Below are positions 22,069 to 29,148 of a stretch of 64,000 nt of DNA, in pieces; within the stretch, counting starts at the first letter, position 1; each line of letters begins with the position of its first letter. A program made the position numbers and the translations under genes. Source of the DNA: a virus; IMG/VR virus record IMGVR_UViG_3300012928_003129, positions 1 through 64,000 of that record; one strand, 5' to 3'. The notes below the pieces were generated by a model. It saw nothing but the letters and a program-made list of their open reading frames with translations. It was not told where the DNA came from and did not search any database.

Positions 22069-22069
<1 letters not shown>
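21554..22069 (+). CDS. Unknown protein, 'RIDPRYFLNE' N-terminus
   Basis: The 171-residue protein starts 'MPKFYRQNKKRIDPRYFLNE', a basic segment ending in an L-N-E site like the other packaging-type N-termini. It continues as acidic helices ('DYASDLEYQYNQAKEYEKK') and ends with 'SKVDRDRDGKISADQLANI', which matches an EF-hand-like or dockerin-like calcium loop (D-x-D-x-D-G-x-I). The last base of its TAG stop is also the first base of the tmRNA acceptor stem. I recall similar N-termini in marine phage proteins, function unknown. Confidence 0.65.
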
Positions 22070-22376
<307 letters not shown>

Positions 22377-22390
22377 CCAAAATTCACACA

Positions 22391-22433
22391 ATTGACACAC
22401 AGTTTCCTGTAAGATAGGGTATACTTATCTGAA
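22391..22433 (+). promoter_or_regulatory. Partial sigma70-like elements before transporter
   Basis: TTGACA occurs near 22391 and TATACT about 22 bases further on, a spacing longer than ideal, followed by AAAGGAAC before the ATG at 22445. It may be a weak early promoter. Confidence 0.25.
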
Positions 22434-22444
22434 AAAGGAACAAT

Positions 22445-23380
22445 ATGTTAGAAACAATCTTGCCCATGCTCGGTATCTTCTTTGCCGGAGCAGCAGTAAT
22501 AAACAACGATGCAGTTCAAACTCTTGGAACTTTTATGTCATCAAATAGAAAGGTGGCTTGGTGGAAACTTTGGGCCGCTGCATCAACTATCTTGGTCGGA
22601 ACCATAACTTGGGGCTGGATCCAGAATAATGGTGATCTATCTTTTGGCCGTCTCACGGATATACCTTATGCTCCAATACAGTGGTATCACGTTCTAGCAC
22701 CCGCAACATTGTTGGTACTTACAAGAGTTGGGGTTCCAGTGTCCACAACCTTTTTGGTGCTTTCTGTATTCAGTACTGGAGTTGTATTTGAAAAAATGCT
22801 TGTCAAGAGTATGTTGGGTTATGCTGTGGCCGCTTGTGTGGCATATGGCTTTTGGCTGGCTTTAGCAAACTTTATGGACGAGAAAAAGAAAGTTCCAAAA
22901 TACCAAAAGAAATATTGGCAGACAGCACAATGGTTTACAACTGGTTTTCTTTGGTTTACTTGGTTAACTCACGACATTGCAAATATTGCAGTCTTCTTGC
23001 CTAGGCAAGTAGGTTGGGAAACATTGGCTTGCGTCTTGGTATTCTTATCTACAGTCTTGGCCTATATGTTCAAATCGGGCGGAGGAAGGATACAAGAAAT
23101 AGTTTCAAAGAAATCCTCCACATCCTATGTGAGATCTGCCACTATTATCGACTTTGTGTATGCTATCATTCTCATAGTGTTTAAAGAATGGTCAAATGTG
23201 CCAATGTCTACCACTTGGGTATTTGTTGGCTTGTTGTGTGGTCGAGAACTGGCTATTGCAACTTGGTATAACAGAAAAATTAAAAGAGTTTTCCCAATAG
23301 TTGCAAAAGATTTTTTAAAAGTAATGATGGGCCTTGCTGTGTCTGTAGTGATGGTTTTATTGGTCCAAGCAATTAAATAA
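22445..23380 (+). CDS. PiT-family (PHO4-like) transporter
   Basis: This is a 311-residue polytopic membrane protein with about eight to ten hydrophobic segments. It keeps PiT marks: 'NNDAVQTLGTFMSSN' near the N-terminus, 'VPVSTTFLVLSVFS' in the middle, 'THDIANIAVFLPR' as the second ND-type repeat, and 'VPMSTTWVFVGLLCGRE' near the end, i.e. the inverted duplication of the PiT fold. PiT proteins carry inorganic phosphate with Na+ or H+. Marine viruses are known to carry phosphate-related genes, and phosphate limits phage DNA synthesis. The motifs diverge from the classic 'GANDVAN', so the ion could differ. Confidence 0.75.
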   Translation: MLETILPMLGIFFAGAAVINNDAVQTLGTFMSSNRKVAWWKLWAAASTILVGTITWGWIQNNGDLSFGRLTDIPYAPIQWYHVLAPATLLVLTRVGVPVSTTFLVLSVFSTGVVFEKMLVKSMLGYAVAACVAYGFWLALANFMDEKKKVPKYQKKYWQTAQWFTTGFLWFTWLTHDIANIAVFLPRQVGWETLACVLVFLSTVLAYMFKSGGGRIQEIVSKKSSTSYVRSATIIDFVYAIILIVFKEWSNVPMSTTWVFVGLLCGRELAIATWYNRKIKRVFPIVAKDFLKVMMGLAVSVVMVLLVQAIK

Positions 23381-23381
23381 T

Positions 23382-23391
23382 ACTATTTATT
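23382..23391 (+). promoter_or_regulatory. ACTATTTATT motif two bases before ATG
   Basis: A motif copy two bases from the ATG at 23394, with no ribosome site. The geometry is identical to 15440 and 24256. Confidence 0.5.
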
Positions 23392-23393
23392 AT

Positions 23394-24254
23394 ATGAAGC
23401 TTATCAAGCCAATCGTTGGCGAAACTCCCCTTATAAAAATCTCAAGTAAAATTTATGCAAAATTGGAGACCTACAATCCTGCCGGATCTGTAAAGGACAG
23501 AATGATAACATATGTTGTCGACAGAGCACGAATGTTTGGAAAGATAAATGACAACTCAGTACTTTGCGATGCAACAAGTGGTAATACAGGTATAGCCCTC
23601 TCCATGACAGCAGCATCTATGGGTTTGCCTTGTTTGATATTTATGCCAGGAAATATGTCGGAAGAACGTAAACAAATGATGAAAATGTATGGAGCTAAAA
23701 TAATTGAAGCTCCGGACGATGATTTTGTAGGAGCAATCGCCATGCGTGATCAATACTTGAAAGCAAATGAAAATGCTTGGTCTCCAATGCAATTTAGCAA
23801 TCAAGAGAATGTACATTGCCACCAACACCAGACAGCGCCAGAAATACACAAGCAGGTTATACAAAGAAAATATCTTTGGTCAGCTTTCATCCATGGCGCC
23901 GGCACGGGAGGTACTATGGAAGGTATACGAAGATACAAAGAAATACAAAACTTAAAAACAAAACTTTGTCTTGTTCAGCCAGTTGAATCACCTCATGGAA
24001 TACAAGGTATAGCAGATGGTAAAGATTTTTTATTTAACTCTGAAGATGCAGATAAAATTATTCCAATTAAAACAGAAGACGCAATAAATAGGGCAAAGCA
24101 GTTTGCTCGTGAAACAGGTATACTAGTAGGCATTTCATCGGGCGCTAATATATTAGCATCGGAGAGATATGTCCAAAATAGACTAATGTCTGGAATAGTG
24201 GTAACAATGCTCTGCGATAGAGGTGAACGTTATATGTCTATTTATGGTAAATAA
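23394..24254 (+). CDS. Cysteine synthase-type PLP enzyme (CysK/CysM)
   Basis: A 286-residue fold-type II PLP enzyme. 'ETYNPAGSVKDRM' carries the PLP lysine (Lys34), 'TSGNTGIALS' the substrate loop, 'GAGTGGT' the phosphate cup and 'ISSGAN' the C-terminal serine. These are the marks of O-acetylserine sulfhydrylase, which makes cysteine from O-acetylserine and sulfide. It is slightly shorter than the usual 300-320 residues. Expression seems to run from its own motif without a Shine-Dalgarno. Phage-encoded cysteine synthesis could support the Cys-rich proteins around it; cystathionine beta-synthase-like or other amino-acid roles are possible. Confidence 0.85.
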   Translation: MKLIKPIVGETPLIKISSKIYAKLETYNPAGSVKDRMITYVVDRARMFGKINDNSVLCDATSGNTGIALSMTAASMGLPCLIFMPGNMSEERKQMMKMYGAKIIEAPDDDFVGAIAMRDQYLKANENAWSPMQFSNQENVHCHQHQTAPEIHKQVIQRKYLWSAFIHGAGTGGTMEGIRRYKEIQNLKTKLCLVQPVESPHGIQGIADGKDFLFNSEDADKIIPIKTEDAINRAKQFARETGILVGISSGANILASERYVQNRLMSGIVVTMLCDRGERYMSIYGK

Positions 24255-24255
24255 C

Positions 24256-24265
24256 ACTATTTAAT
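24256..24265 (+). promoter_or_regulatory. ACTATTTAAT motif two bases before ATG
   Basis: A motif copy starting just after the cysteine synthase stop and ending two bases before the ATG at 24268. There is no ribosome site. Confidence 0.5.
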
Positions 24266-24267
24266 AC

Positions 24268-24837
24268 ATGGACAAGAAAACATTAATACAAATTATCAAA
24301 GAAGAAGTTGAAAAGCTGCTCTCTGAGAAGAAAAAAGAAAAGAAACATGCCATGTATAATCCTAAAACAGGTAAGAAGGAAATGGCAGATGGTGAAAAGC
24401 ATAAGAAATTAGCAAAGAAAGGCTATGTTCACTTTGATCCAAAAAAGGTCATAGCGGCCACTGATAAGGAAGGCGGCGCCGCCGGCCTTGACGCAATAGT
24501 AAAACACACCAATGCTGATAAAGAAGAATTAAAAAAAAATATCACAAAAGTAAAAGGTATAGTAAAACATACTAAAGGTGATTATATCACAACAAGTACT
24601 GGCCGAAAAGTTGCTGAAGAAATAATAAAACAAGAAATTGAAGCCGTTCTTGATGAGAAACGAAAAAAACGTAAAAAGAAAAAAAAGAAAAAGAAATCTT
24701 CCGGGAAAAAAGATGCCTGCTACTACAAAGTAAAAAGCAGATATAAAATATGGCCCTCAGCTTATGCGTCCGGTGCATTAGTGCGTTGTCGCAAGGTCGG
24801 AGCAAAAAACTGGGGCAACAAGAGCAAAAAGAAATGA
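24268..24837 (+). CDS. Basic DNA-associated protein with DACY domain
   Basis: The 189-residue, extremely basic protein begins with the recurrent module 'MDKKTLIQIIKEEVEKLLSE' and has a second copy-like helix 'EEIIKQEIEAVLDE' near residue 120. A poly-lysine stretch follows, then a C-terminal domain 'DACYYKVKSRYKIWPSAYASG' with 'LVRCRKVGAKNW'. I recall this last motif from phage and giant-virus proteins of unknown function. The composition suits binding packaged DNA. Start codon use depends on the motif directly upstream. Its stop overlaps the next start (ATGA). A role in the virion core is inference. Confidence 0.7.
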   Translation: MDKKTLIQIIKEEVEKLLSEKKKEKKHAMYNPKTGKKEMADGEKHKKLAKKGYVHFDPKKVIAATDKEGGAAGLDAIVKHTNADKEELKKNITKVKGIVKHTKGDYITTSTGRKVAEEIIKQEIEAVLDEKRKKRKKKKKKKKSSGKKDACYYKVKSRYKIWPSAYASGALVRCRKVGAKNWGNKSKKK

Positions 24838-25319
24838 AAAAACAAGAACTTATTGACATTATAAAAGAAGAGATTGAGATTATCTTATTGGAAAGGTGTC
24901 AAAAAGGTTACAAAACTCATCCAAAAAGAAAAACCAAAAAAATGTATGGAAAGACATACAGAAATTGTATAAAAGCTGAAGAAGCAAATGAGGAACCAGA
25001 TACAGACGAGGTTTTAGGCGAAAAGAAAAGTAAACGAGATGGAAAAGGATCCCGTAGCAAAGGTTATTCTCTTAGAGATTGGTTTAAAGGTGGTGGATGG
25101 GTCCAGACAGGTGGAAAGTACGACGGAAAACCTTGTGCAAAACAACCTGGACAAAAATCAAAACCATATTGCAGAGACCCTGATGATAGAGCTAAATTAA
25201 GCAAATCAGAGAGAGAAAAAAGAGTTAAAAAGAAAAGAAGAGAGGATGGAGATTCAAATAGACGTGGTCCCGCTAAGAACGTAAGTCAAAAACGTAAAAA
25301 AAGGAAGAGTAAAAAATAA
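24834..25319 (+). CDS. Basic DNA-associated protein, module N-terminus
   Basis: This 161-residue protein begins 'MKKQELIDIIKEEIEIILLE', a close relative of the start of the previous protein, so the two arose from the same module. The rest is Lys/Arg-rich with cysteines; one block reads 'FKGGGWVQTGGKYDGKPCAK' and ends near 'PYCRDPDDRAKLSKSEREKR'. This resembles small basic virion proteins of large viruses. The ATG at 24834 overlaps the previous TGA and is preferred over an upstream in-frame ATG at 24750 inside the earlier gene. Probably a nucleic-acid binding capsid interior protein. Confidence 0.7.
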   Translation: MKKQELIDIIKEEIEIILLERCQKGYKTHPKRKTKKMYGKTYRNCIKAEEANEEPDTDEVLGEKKSKRDGKGSRSKGYSLRDWFKGGGWVQTGGKYDGKPCAKQPGQKSKPYCRDPDDRAKLSKSEREKRVKKKRREDGDSNRRGPAKNVSQKRKKRKSKK

Positions 25320-26086
25320 TGAAAAAAATAAATATTAATATAACAGAAGGAGGTTGCGATCCTTGCAATGCTGCAGCGCCACTCCCAGAAGATCCAAAGA
25401 ACTATAAAAATGTACATAATGGCGAGGAGGCCAGAATGCACAGAACAACGCTTGCTCATCTTATGGCTGATGTAAAAGTTCTATTAGATTTGATAGATGA
25501 TGAAGATGATCTACCAGAGTGGCTAGAAACTAAGATTACTAAGGCAGGAGATTATATGTCATCCGCGGCACGATACATTGCCGGCAACGAAGCTAGAGAC
25601 CACGGACAACTTGAAGAAAAGAAAAATTGCGGATGCGACCAAGACCCTTGCATAACTTACGGAAAACAACAAATAAGTGAAGAGGTTATAGAAGAAGATG
25701 TTTGCAGCATCAATGATTATTTTAATCTTTATGAAGCACTTCAGGACGCTGTAGATGAAAATGGAAATACGCCTTGTCCACAATGTTTGTATGAAACACT
25801 AGTGGAGAATGACTCAGCACCAGTCGAAATGTTGGAAGAGGCTAAATATAAGGGAAAGAAAGTTAAGCTCGGAAAACCTCGCCGCGGCGGCTCTAAAAAG
25901 TTTTATGTTTACGTAAAGGGTTGCGCAAAAGATAAATCCCGTGTAACAAAAGTAAGCTTTGGAGATCCAAATATGAAAATAAAAAAGTCTAACCCGAAAC
26001 GAAGAAAGTCTTTCAGAGCGAGACACAAATGCGCAACAGCAAAAGACAGGTGCACTGCAAGATATTGGTCATGCAGAAAGTGGTAA
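25319..26086 (+). CDS. Cys-rich basic protein with conserved C-terminal domain
   Basis: This 255-residue protein starts 'MKKININITEGGCDPC'; the I-T-E site before 'GG' fits the (L/I)-x-E pattern. Residues 30-100 form helices around 'MSSAARYIAGNEA', followed by cysteine pairs ('CGCDQDPC', 'CPQC'). From about residue 180 a basic domain follows: 'YKGKKVKLGKPRRGGSKKFY', 'KVSFGDPNMKIKK' and 'RRKSFRARHKC', ending 'ARYWSCRKW'. I recall this C-terminal domain in many marine phage proteins and as a tail of prohead-associated proteins, without a solved function. It overlaps the previous stop (TAATG). A structural or DNA-binding virion role is inferred. Confidence 0.68.
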   Translation: MKKININITEGGCDPCNAAAPLPEDPKNYKNVHNGEEARMHRTTLAHLMADVKVLLDLIDDEDDLPEWLETKITKAGDYMSSAARYIAGNEARDHGQLEEKKNCGCDQDPCITYGKQQISEEVIEEDVCSINDYFNLYEALQDAVDENGNTPCPQCLYETLVENDSAPVEMLEEAKYKGKKVKLGKPRRGGSKKFYVYVKGCAKDKSRVTKVSFGDPNMKIKKSNPKRRKSFRARHKCATAKDRCTARYWSCRKW

Positions 26087-26091
26087 AATAC

Positions 26092-26120
26092 TTGACATAA
26101 ATAAAATAATATGATATAAA
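26092..26120 (+). promoter_or_regulatory. Sigma70 promoter for tilS, leaderless
   Basis: TTGACA (26092-26097), exactly 17 bases, TATAAA (26115-26120). The transcription start should fall near 26127, which is the ATG of tilS, so the message is predicted leaderless. The -10 also lies in TATAAATA, the T4 late promoter sequence, so late use cannot be excluded. Confidence 0.6.
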
Positions 26121-26126
26121 TAATTT

Positions 26127-26729
26127 ATGATTAGAATTATTGGTAAAATACCGCCAACTATAACTGTAGCTTGCTCTGGCGGCATAGATTCTATGGCATT
26201 TGTGCATTTTCTTTTACAAGGGAGAAGAAAACTTAATTTAGCATATTTTAATCATGACACTCAGCATTCTCACAAAGCACAAAAGTTTGTAGAAAATTTT
26301 GCTTCCGATAACAACTTAAGTCTATTTATTGGTAGAGTGAAAGGTCGTAAGGGTAAGCGATCATTGGAAGAATTTTGGAGAGACGAAAGATATGATTTCT
26401 TGCAGCGCACTGGCAGCGACTATACTATTACTTGTCATCATCTCGACGATTGCGTAGAAACTTGGCTAATGTCTAGTTTTCATGGCCAAAGCAAGTTAAT
26501 ACCATTTCAAAGAAATAAAAATATTTTTAGACCATTTCTTATGACATCAAAAAAAACAATAAAAGATTACGCAGACAGAAAAGGAGTGACCTGGATAGAA
26601 GATCCAACAAATCAGAAAACAAATTTCATGAGAAATCACGTTCGCAACAACGTTATGCCACAGGTTCTAAAAGTAAATCCAGGAATTAGAAGTACTATAA
26701 GAAAAAAATTAATTGAAACATACCTTTAA
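26127..26729 (+). CDS. tilS: tRNA(Ile)-lysidine synthetase
   Basis: A 200-residue TilS core domain. The PP-loop 'SGGIDS' is at residues 17-22, 'HHLDDCVET' at 104-112, and 'WIEDPTNQ...NFMRNHVRNN' supplies the conserved D-P-x-N and R-N-x-x-R motif. TilS uses ATP and lysine to convert C34 of tRNA-Ile2(CAU) to lysidine, so the tRNA reads AUA as Ile. Cellular TilS is usually 300-450 residues with C-terminal domains; this one has only the catalytic domain. The next gene is a tRNA with a CAU anticodon, which gives it a likely substrate. It has no ribosome site; a sigma70 promoter sits directly upstream. Confidence 0.92.
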   Translation: MIRIIGKIPPTITVACSGGIDSMAFVHFLLQGRRKLNLAYFNHDTQHSHKAQKFVENFASDNNLSLFIGRVKGRKGKRSLEEFWRDERYDFLQRTGSDYTITCHHLDDCVETWLMSSFHGQSKLIPFQRNKNIFRPFLMTSKKTIKDYADRKGVTWIEDPTNQKTNFMRNHVRNNVMPQVLKVNPGIRSTIRKKLIETYL

Positions 26730-26752
26730 CGTATGGTATAAAATAAATGTAA

Positions 26753-26826
26753 GGGCCTATAGCTCAATTGGTTAGAGCTACGGTCTCATAAACCGTCGGT
26801 TCCTGGTTCAAGTCCAGGTGGGCCCA
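26753..26826 (+). tRNA. tRNA with CAU anticodon, probable tRNA-Ile2
   Basis: This is a full cloverleaf: acceptor GGGCCTA/TGGGCCC, D arm AGCTC-GAGCT, anticodon stem ACGGT/ACCGT with loop CTCATAA (anticodon CAT at 26787-26789), a 5-base variable loop and T arm CCTGG-TTCAAGT-CCAGG. The discriminator is A and CCA is not encoded. An automatic scan would call it tRNA-Met. However, a tilS gene is directly upstream, and the acceptor has C4-G69 and C5-G68, the pairs I recall as positive TilS determinants in E. coli. I therefore favour tRNA-Ile2, read as Ile (AUA) after lysidine modification. Confidence 0.93.
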
Positions 26827-26848
26827 CTTAATCTTAAAAGGAGAAAAA

Positions 26849-27025
26849 ATGATTACTGAAAAATTAAAAGAAATTTTAGAAGAACTAGCAACAGCAGAAG
26901 AGGACGCAGAAAAGTGTGAACAAGGTAACGCTTCTGCGGGCCGCCGGGTTCGCAAGGCTTCGATGAACGCAATTAAGGAACTAAAAGAACTTAGAGCAGC
27001 GGTTCTTGAGCACATTAAGGGGTAG
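26849..27025 (+). CDS. Histone H1-like (Hc1-type) small protein
   Basis: This 58-residue protein starts at an ATG eight bases after an AGGAG site. The N-terminal helix is acidic ('ITEKLKEILEELATAEED'). The C-terminal half, 'GNASAGRRVRKASMNAIKEL' and the following 'KELRAAVLEHIK', resembles the histone H1-like Hc1 family of bacteria and phages, in which an 'A-G-x-R-x-R-K' block is conserved. Such proteins bind or compact DNA. It sits between the tRNA and clpP. The similarity is by eye; a helical adaptor is the alternative. Confidence 0.6.
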   Translation: MITEKLKEILEELATAEEDAEKCEQGNASAGRRVRKASMNAIKELKELRAAVLEHIKG

Positions 27026-27026
27026 C

Positions 27027-27665
27027 ATGAGAGATTATTTTTGGGGCTCTAAAGAAGAGCAAGAAGAAGGTTCGCCATCAACGATCCATGAGGCAGCTAG
27101 TGAATCAAAGGCGCATGCTTCTACGGATAATAATGTTGTAGAATTTAGTCATAACAGGATCTATTTTTATTCCGGGGTTACTCGGCCGAAAGTGTTGCAA
27201 CTTAACAAAGGTATTTTCAACCTAAATGTAAATATGTTGTCAAAAACAGGCCCCCTAGAATATAATCCTCCGCCAATTAAGTTGCACATTAACAGTTATG
27301 GAGGATCAGTCTTCGCAGGCTTATCGGCAGTAGATTATATTAAAAATTCTAAAATACCAGTACATAGTATTATTGATGGCTGTGCAGCTTCAGCCGCAAC
27401 TTTAATGTCTTGCGTTGCAGAGAGAAGGTTCATGCATAAAAACGCCTGTATGTTAGTGCATCAATTATCTGGCATGATGTGGGGAAAATTTCAAGAAATG
27501 CAAGATGATATGGAAAATTCTGAGATGCTAATGGAAAAGATAAAGAATATTTATAGAGAACACACTAAGATTCCCAAAAAAGAGATGGACAATATCTTAA
27601 AACATGATCTTTGGTGGGAGGCTGAAAAGTGTTTAGAATATGGACTAGTAGATGAGTTAATTTAA
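27027..27665 (+). CDS. clpP: ClpP-like serine protease
   Basis: A 212-residue S14-family protease. The oxyanion 'INSYGGSVFAGL' block, catalytic Ser122 in 'GCAASAATLM' and His145 in 'MLVHQLSG' are present, followed by the usual helical handle and the conserved 'GLVDEL' end. ClpP forms a barrel for proteolysis with an ATPase; phage versions often act in capsid maturation or protein turnover. The ATG at 27027 has AAGGGG four bases upstream and is better than the longer start at 27006. A tmRNA tag ending in ALAA is encoded 5 kb away, so phage ClpP could degrade tagged products if a ClpX partner exists. Prohead protease is another option. Confidence 0.88.
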   Translation: MRDYFWGSKEEQEEGSPSTIHEAASESKAHASTDNNVVEFSHNRIYFYSGVTRPKVLQLNKGIFNLNVNMLSKTGPLEYNPPPIKLHINSYGGSVFAGLSAVDYIKNSKIPVHSIIDGCAASAATLMSCVAERRFMHKNACMLVHQLSGMMWGKFQEMQDDMENSEMLMEKIKNIYREHTKIPKKEMDNILKHDLWWEAEKCLEYGLVDELI

Positions 27666-27667
27666 CA

Positions 27668-27982
27668 ATGCCTAAAAATACTAAAACAGAAGTGGAAACT
27701 AGAGATATTACTCTAGAGGAGTCTCATGAGATTCTTGTAAAACATATACAGGGGAAAGAGCAACTACTCCAGTTTAAGAACCACAGAAAATATACAAAAT
27801 TAAATAATACATTCAGATTTACGGTAAGTATTATATCTTTAGACTTTCTTATAACGTTGATGGAAGATGAAAATATAGCGAATGTATACTTCAATCCAGC
27901 CATTCCGCCCCCCGGAACAGGTATGGATGGTGTCTCTTTGAGATACAAAATTTATGTAGAATATTATAAGAAGGAGGTTTAA
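27668..27982 (+). CDS. Unknown 104-residue protein
   Basis: I do not recognise it. It has a basic N-terminal half and a central beta-prone part ('RFTVSIISLDFLITLMEDENI', with 'GMDGVSLRYKIYVEYYK' near the end). No membrane segment or catalytic motif is clear. It starts two bases after the clpP stop. Confidence 0.55.
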   Translation: MPKNTKTEVETRDITLEESHEILVKHIQGKEQLLQFKNHRKYTKLNNTFRFTVSIISLDFLITLMEDENIANVYFNPAIPPPGTGMDGVSLRYKIYVEYYKKEV

Positions 27983-27983
27983 A

Positions 27984-28160
27984 ATGCAATCAATTAGAAC
28001 AATACAAAACAGATTACACAAATTAAAGGTAGAAATTATGGAAATAGAAGAATCAATTGAGAGAGCAGAGAAAAATAACAAGCCTCATTTTGCTAATAGG
28101 TTAAGATTGATGATTCAAAGAAAATTGGAGAAGATTAGTTCTTTATCGGAGGAAGGTTAA
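27984..28160 (+). CDS. Short coiled-coil protein
   Basis: A 58-residue, basic, all-helical protein with heptad-like patterns ('QNRLHKLKVEIMEIEESIER'). It has a strong AAGGAGG site and starts one base after the preceding stop. Its 3' end overlaps the convergent minus-strand gene by 26 bases. The function is unknown. Confidence 0.58.
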   Translation: MQSIRTIQNRLHKLKVEIMEIEESIERAEKNNKPHFANRLRLMIQRKLEKISSLSEEG

Positions 28161-28890
28161 TAATATTTTTACCTTGATACATTTTTTTAACCTTCCATAA
28201 AAATATAGCAGAAGCATCCCAATTGGTCATAATAGAAACATGATGAAAGTTATGAGCAGCCCATAGTACCCCAACAACTTTGTTATTCATATCCATAACT
28301 GCAGACCCAGATGAGCCCCCTGTAGCAGGGATCGATACTAGTGCGTTAGAAGCATCCATCTGCCCACTGTACAGGCCTGTCAACAAAGGAACAACAGGAG
28401 GGTAATATATGCCCTCAGGCGCACCCATATAGTATAGCTCTTGACCCACCCTTGGTCGAAACATTGAAAAATCGACTCCTTTAGATTTTAAAGTCGGCAC
28501 CCATAAAGCACACATGTCAACTTCGCCTTTTGAATTATCTTGAGTAGATAATATTATGTGAGCTTGGTGTTTGACGCTTTTATGATCTTGTACGGTAACT
28601 CTTTCCCTATAAGATGATATTTTCAATTCATCAACCGCAGAAGAGCAAACGTGTCCGGCTGTGATCACTACAGTTTGGTTTTCTATAACATTCATAATTA
28701 TGCCACTGCCCAATGATTGGTATTCGCCTCGGGGACATCTATTTTTAAATGGTTTGGTGCATTCTAATATTTCTATATCATGATAAACTTTAACAAAACT
28801 CTCTAAAGGAGGGTCAACTTTTTTCTGTAAATTTATAGTTGTGCAACTAAAAAATAAAAAAGATAATAAAAATAGGAGTTTCTTGTGCAT
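28135..28890 (-). CDS. Trypsin-like serine protease lipoprotein
   Basis: The only minus-strand gene in the window. The 251-residue product has a lipoprotein-type signal ('KKLLFLLSFLFFSC', Cys at residue 16). The mature part has the chymotrypsin-fold triad: 'VITAGHVC' (His), 'EVDMCALWV' (Asp) and 'ATGGSSGSAVMD' (Ser). It should be anchored at the membrane or outer membrane. Candidate substrates are host surface proteins or incoming phage proteins. An ATATTTATT-type motif lies just upstream on the minus strand, suggesting its own promoter. Its orientation and export signal suggest an accessory (moron) gene. Confidence 0.85.
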   Translation of the reverse strand: MHKKLLFLLSFLFFSCTTINLQKKVDPPLESFVKVYHDIEILECTKPFKNRCPRGEYQSLGSGIIMNVIENQTVVITAGHVCSSAVDELKISSYRERVTVQDHKSVKHQAHIILSTQDNSKGEVDMCALWVPTLKSKGVDFSMFRPRVGQELYYMGAPEGIYYPPVVPLLTGLYSGQMDASNALVSIPATGGSSGSAVMDMNNKVVGVLWAAHNFHHVSIMTNWDASAIFLWKVKKMYQGKNIINLPPIKN

Positions 28891-28894
28891 ATAT

Positions 28895-28904
28895 AATAAA
28901 TATA
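28895..28904 (-). promoter_or_regulatory. TATATTTATT motif on minus strand
   Basis: On the minus strand TATATTTATT lies four bases before the ATG of the trypsin-like gene. It resembles ACTATTTATT at 23382 in sequence and position, in the orientation of its gene. Confidence 0.35.
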
Positions 28905-28940
28905 ATATGAAAAGCTTTATTTTTAAAAAGGAGATAAAAA

Positions 28941-29117
28941 ATGAACTTTATTTTAAGTAGTTTAACGATACTGTCCCTTTCTATTTGTGGCCCTGGTAAG
29001 CATACAATTGAGGAAACAATGGAAGTTGTTAAGCCCACAAGTCCAGAAAAAAATGAGTTAATAAAATTCAAAAAGGTTCCCACCAAATGGGTAAAAATCA
29101 CTAAAAAATCTAATTAA
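28941..29117 (+). CDS. Small exported protein, possible lipoprotein
   Basis: A 58-residue protein with AAGGAG nine bases before its ATG. Residues 1-15 are hydrophobic and end in a Cys followed by 'GPGKHTIEET'. This may be a signal peptide, although the residue before Cys (Ile) is unusual for a lipobox. The mature part is basic at the end. It stands divergent to the trypsin-like gene, and both are predicted to reach the envelope, so they may act together. Confidence 0.5.
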   Translation: MNFILSSLTILSLSICGPGKHTIEETMEVVKPTSPEKNELIKFKKVPTKWVKITKKSN

Positions 29118-29148
29118 TAGTGCTAATATAATATAAAAAGGACACATT

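Noticed and set aside
24750-24833. Longer start for the gene at 24834
   Set aside because: The extension lies inside the previous gene in another frame, and the ATG at 24834 overlaps its stop and restores the conserved N-terminal module.
26753-26826. Elongator or initiator tRNA-Met
   Set aside because: The CAU anticodon alone fits Met, but the linked tilS gene and C4-G69/C5-G68 acceptor pairs favour tRNA-Ile2. Met is kept as the alternative.
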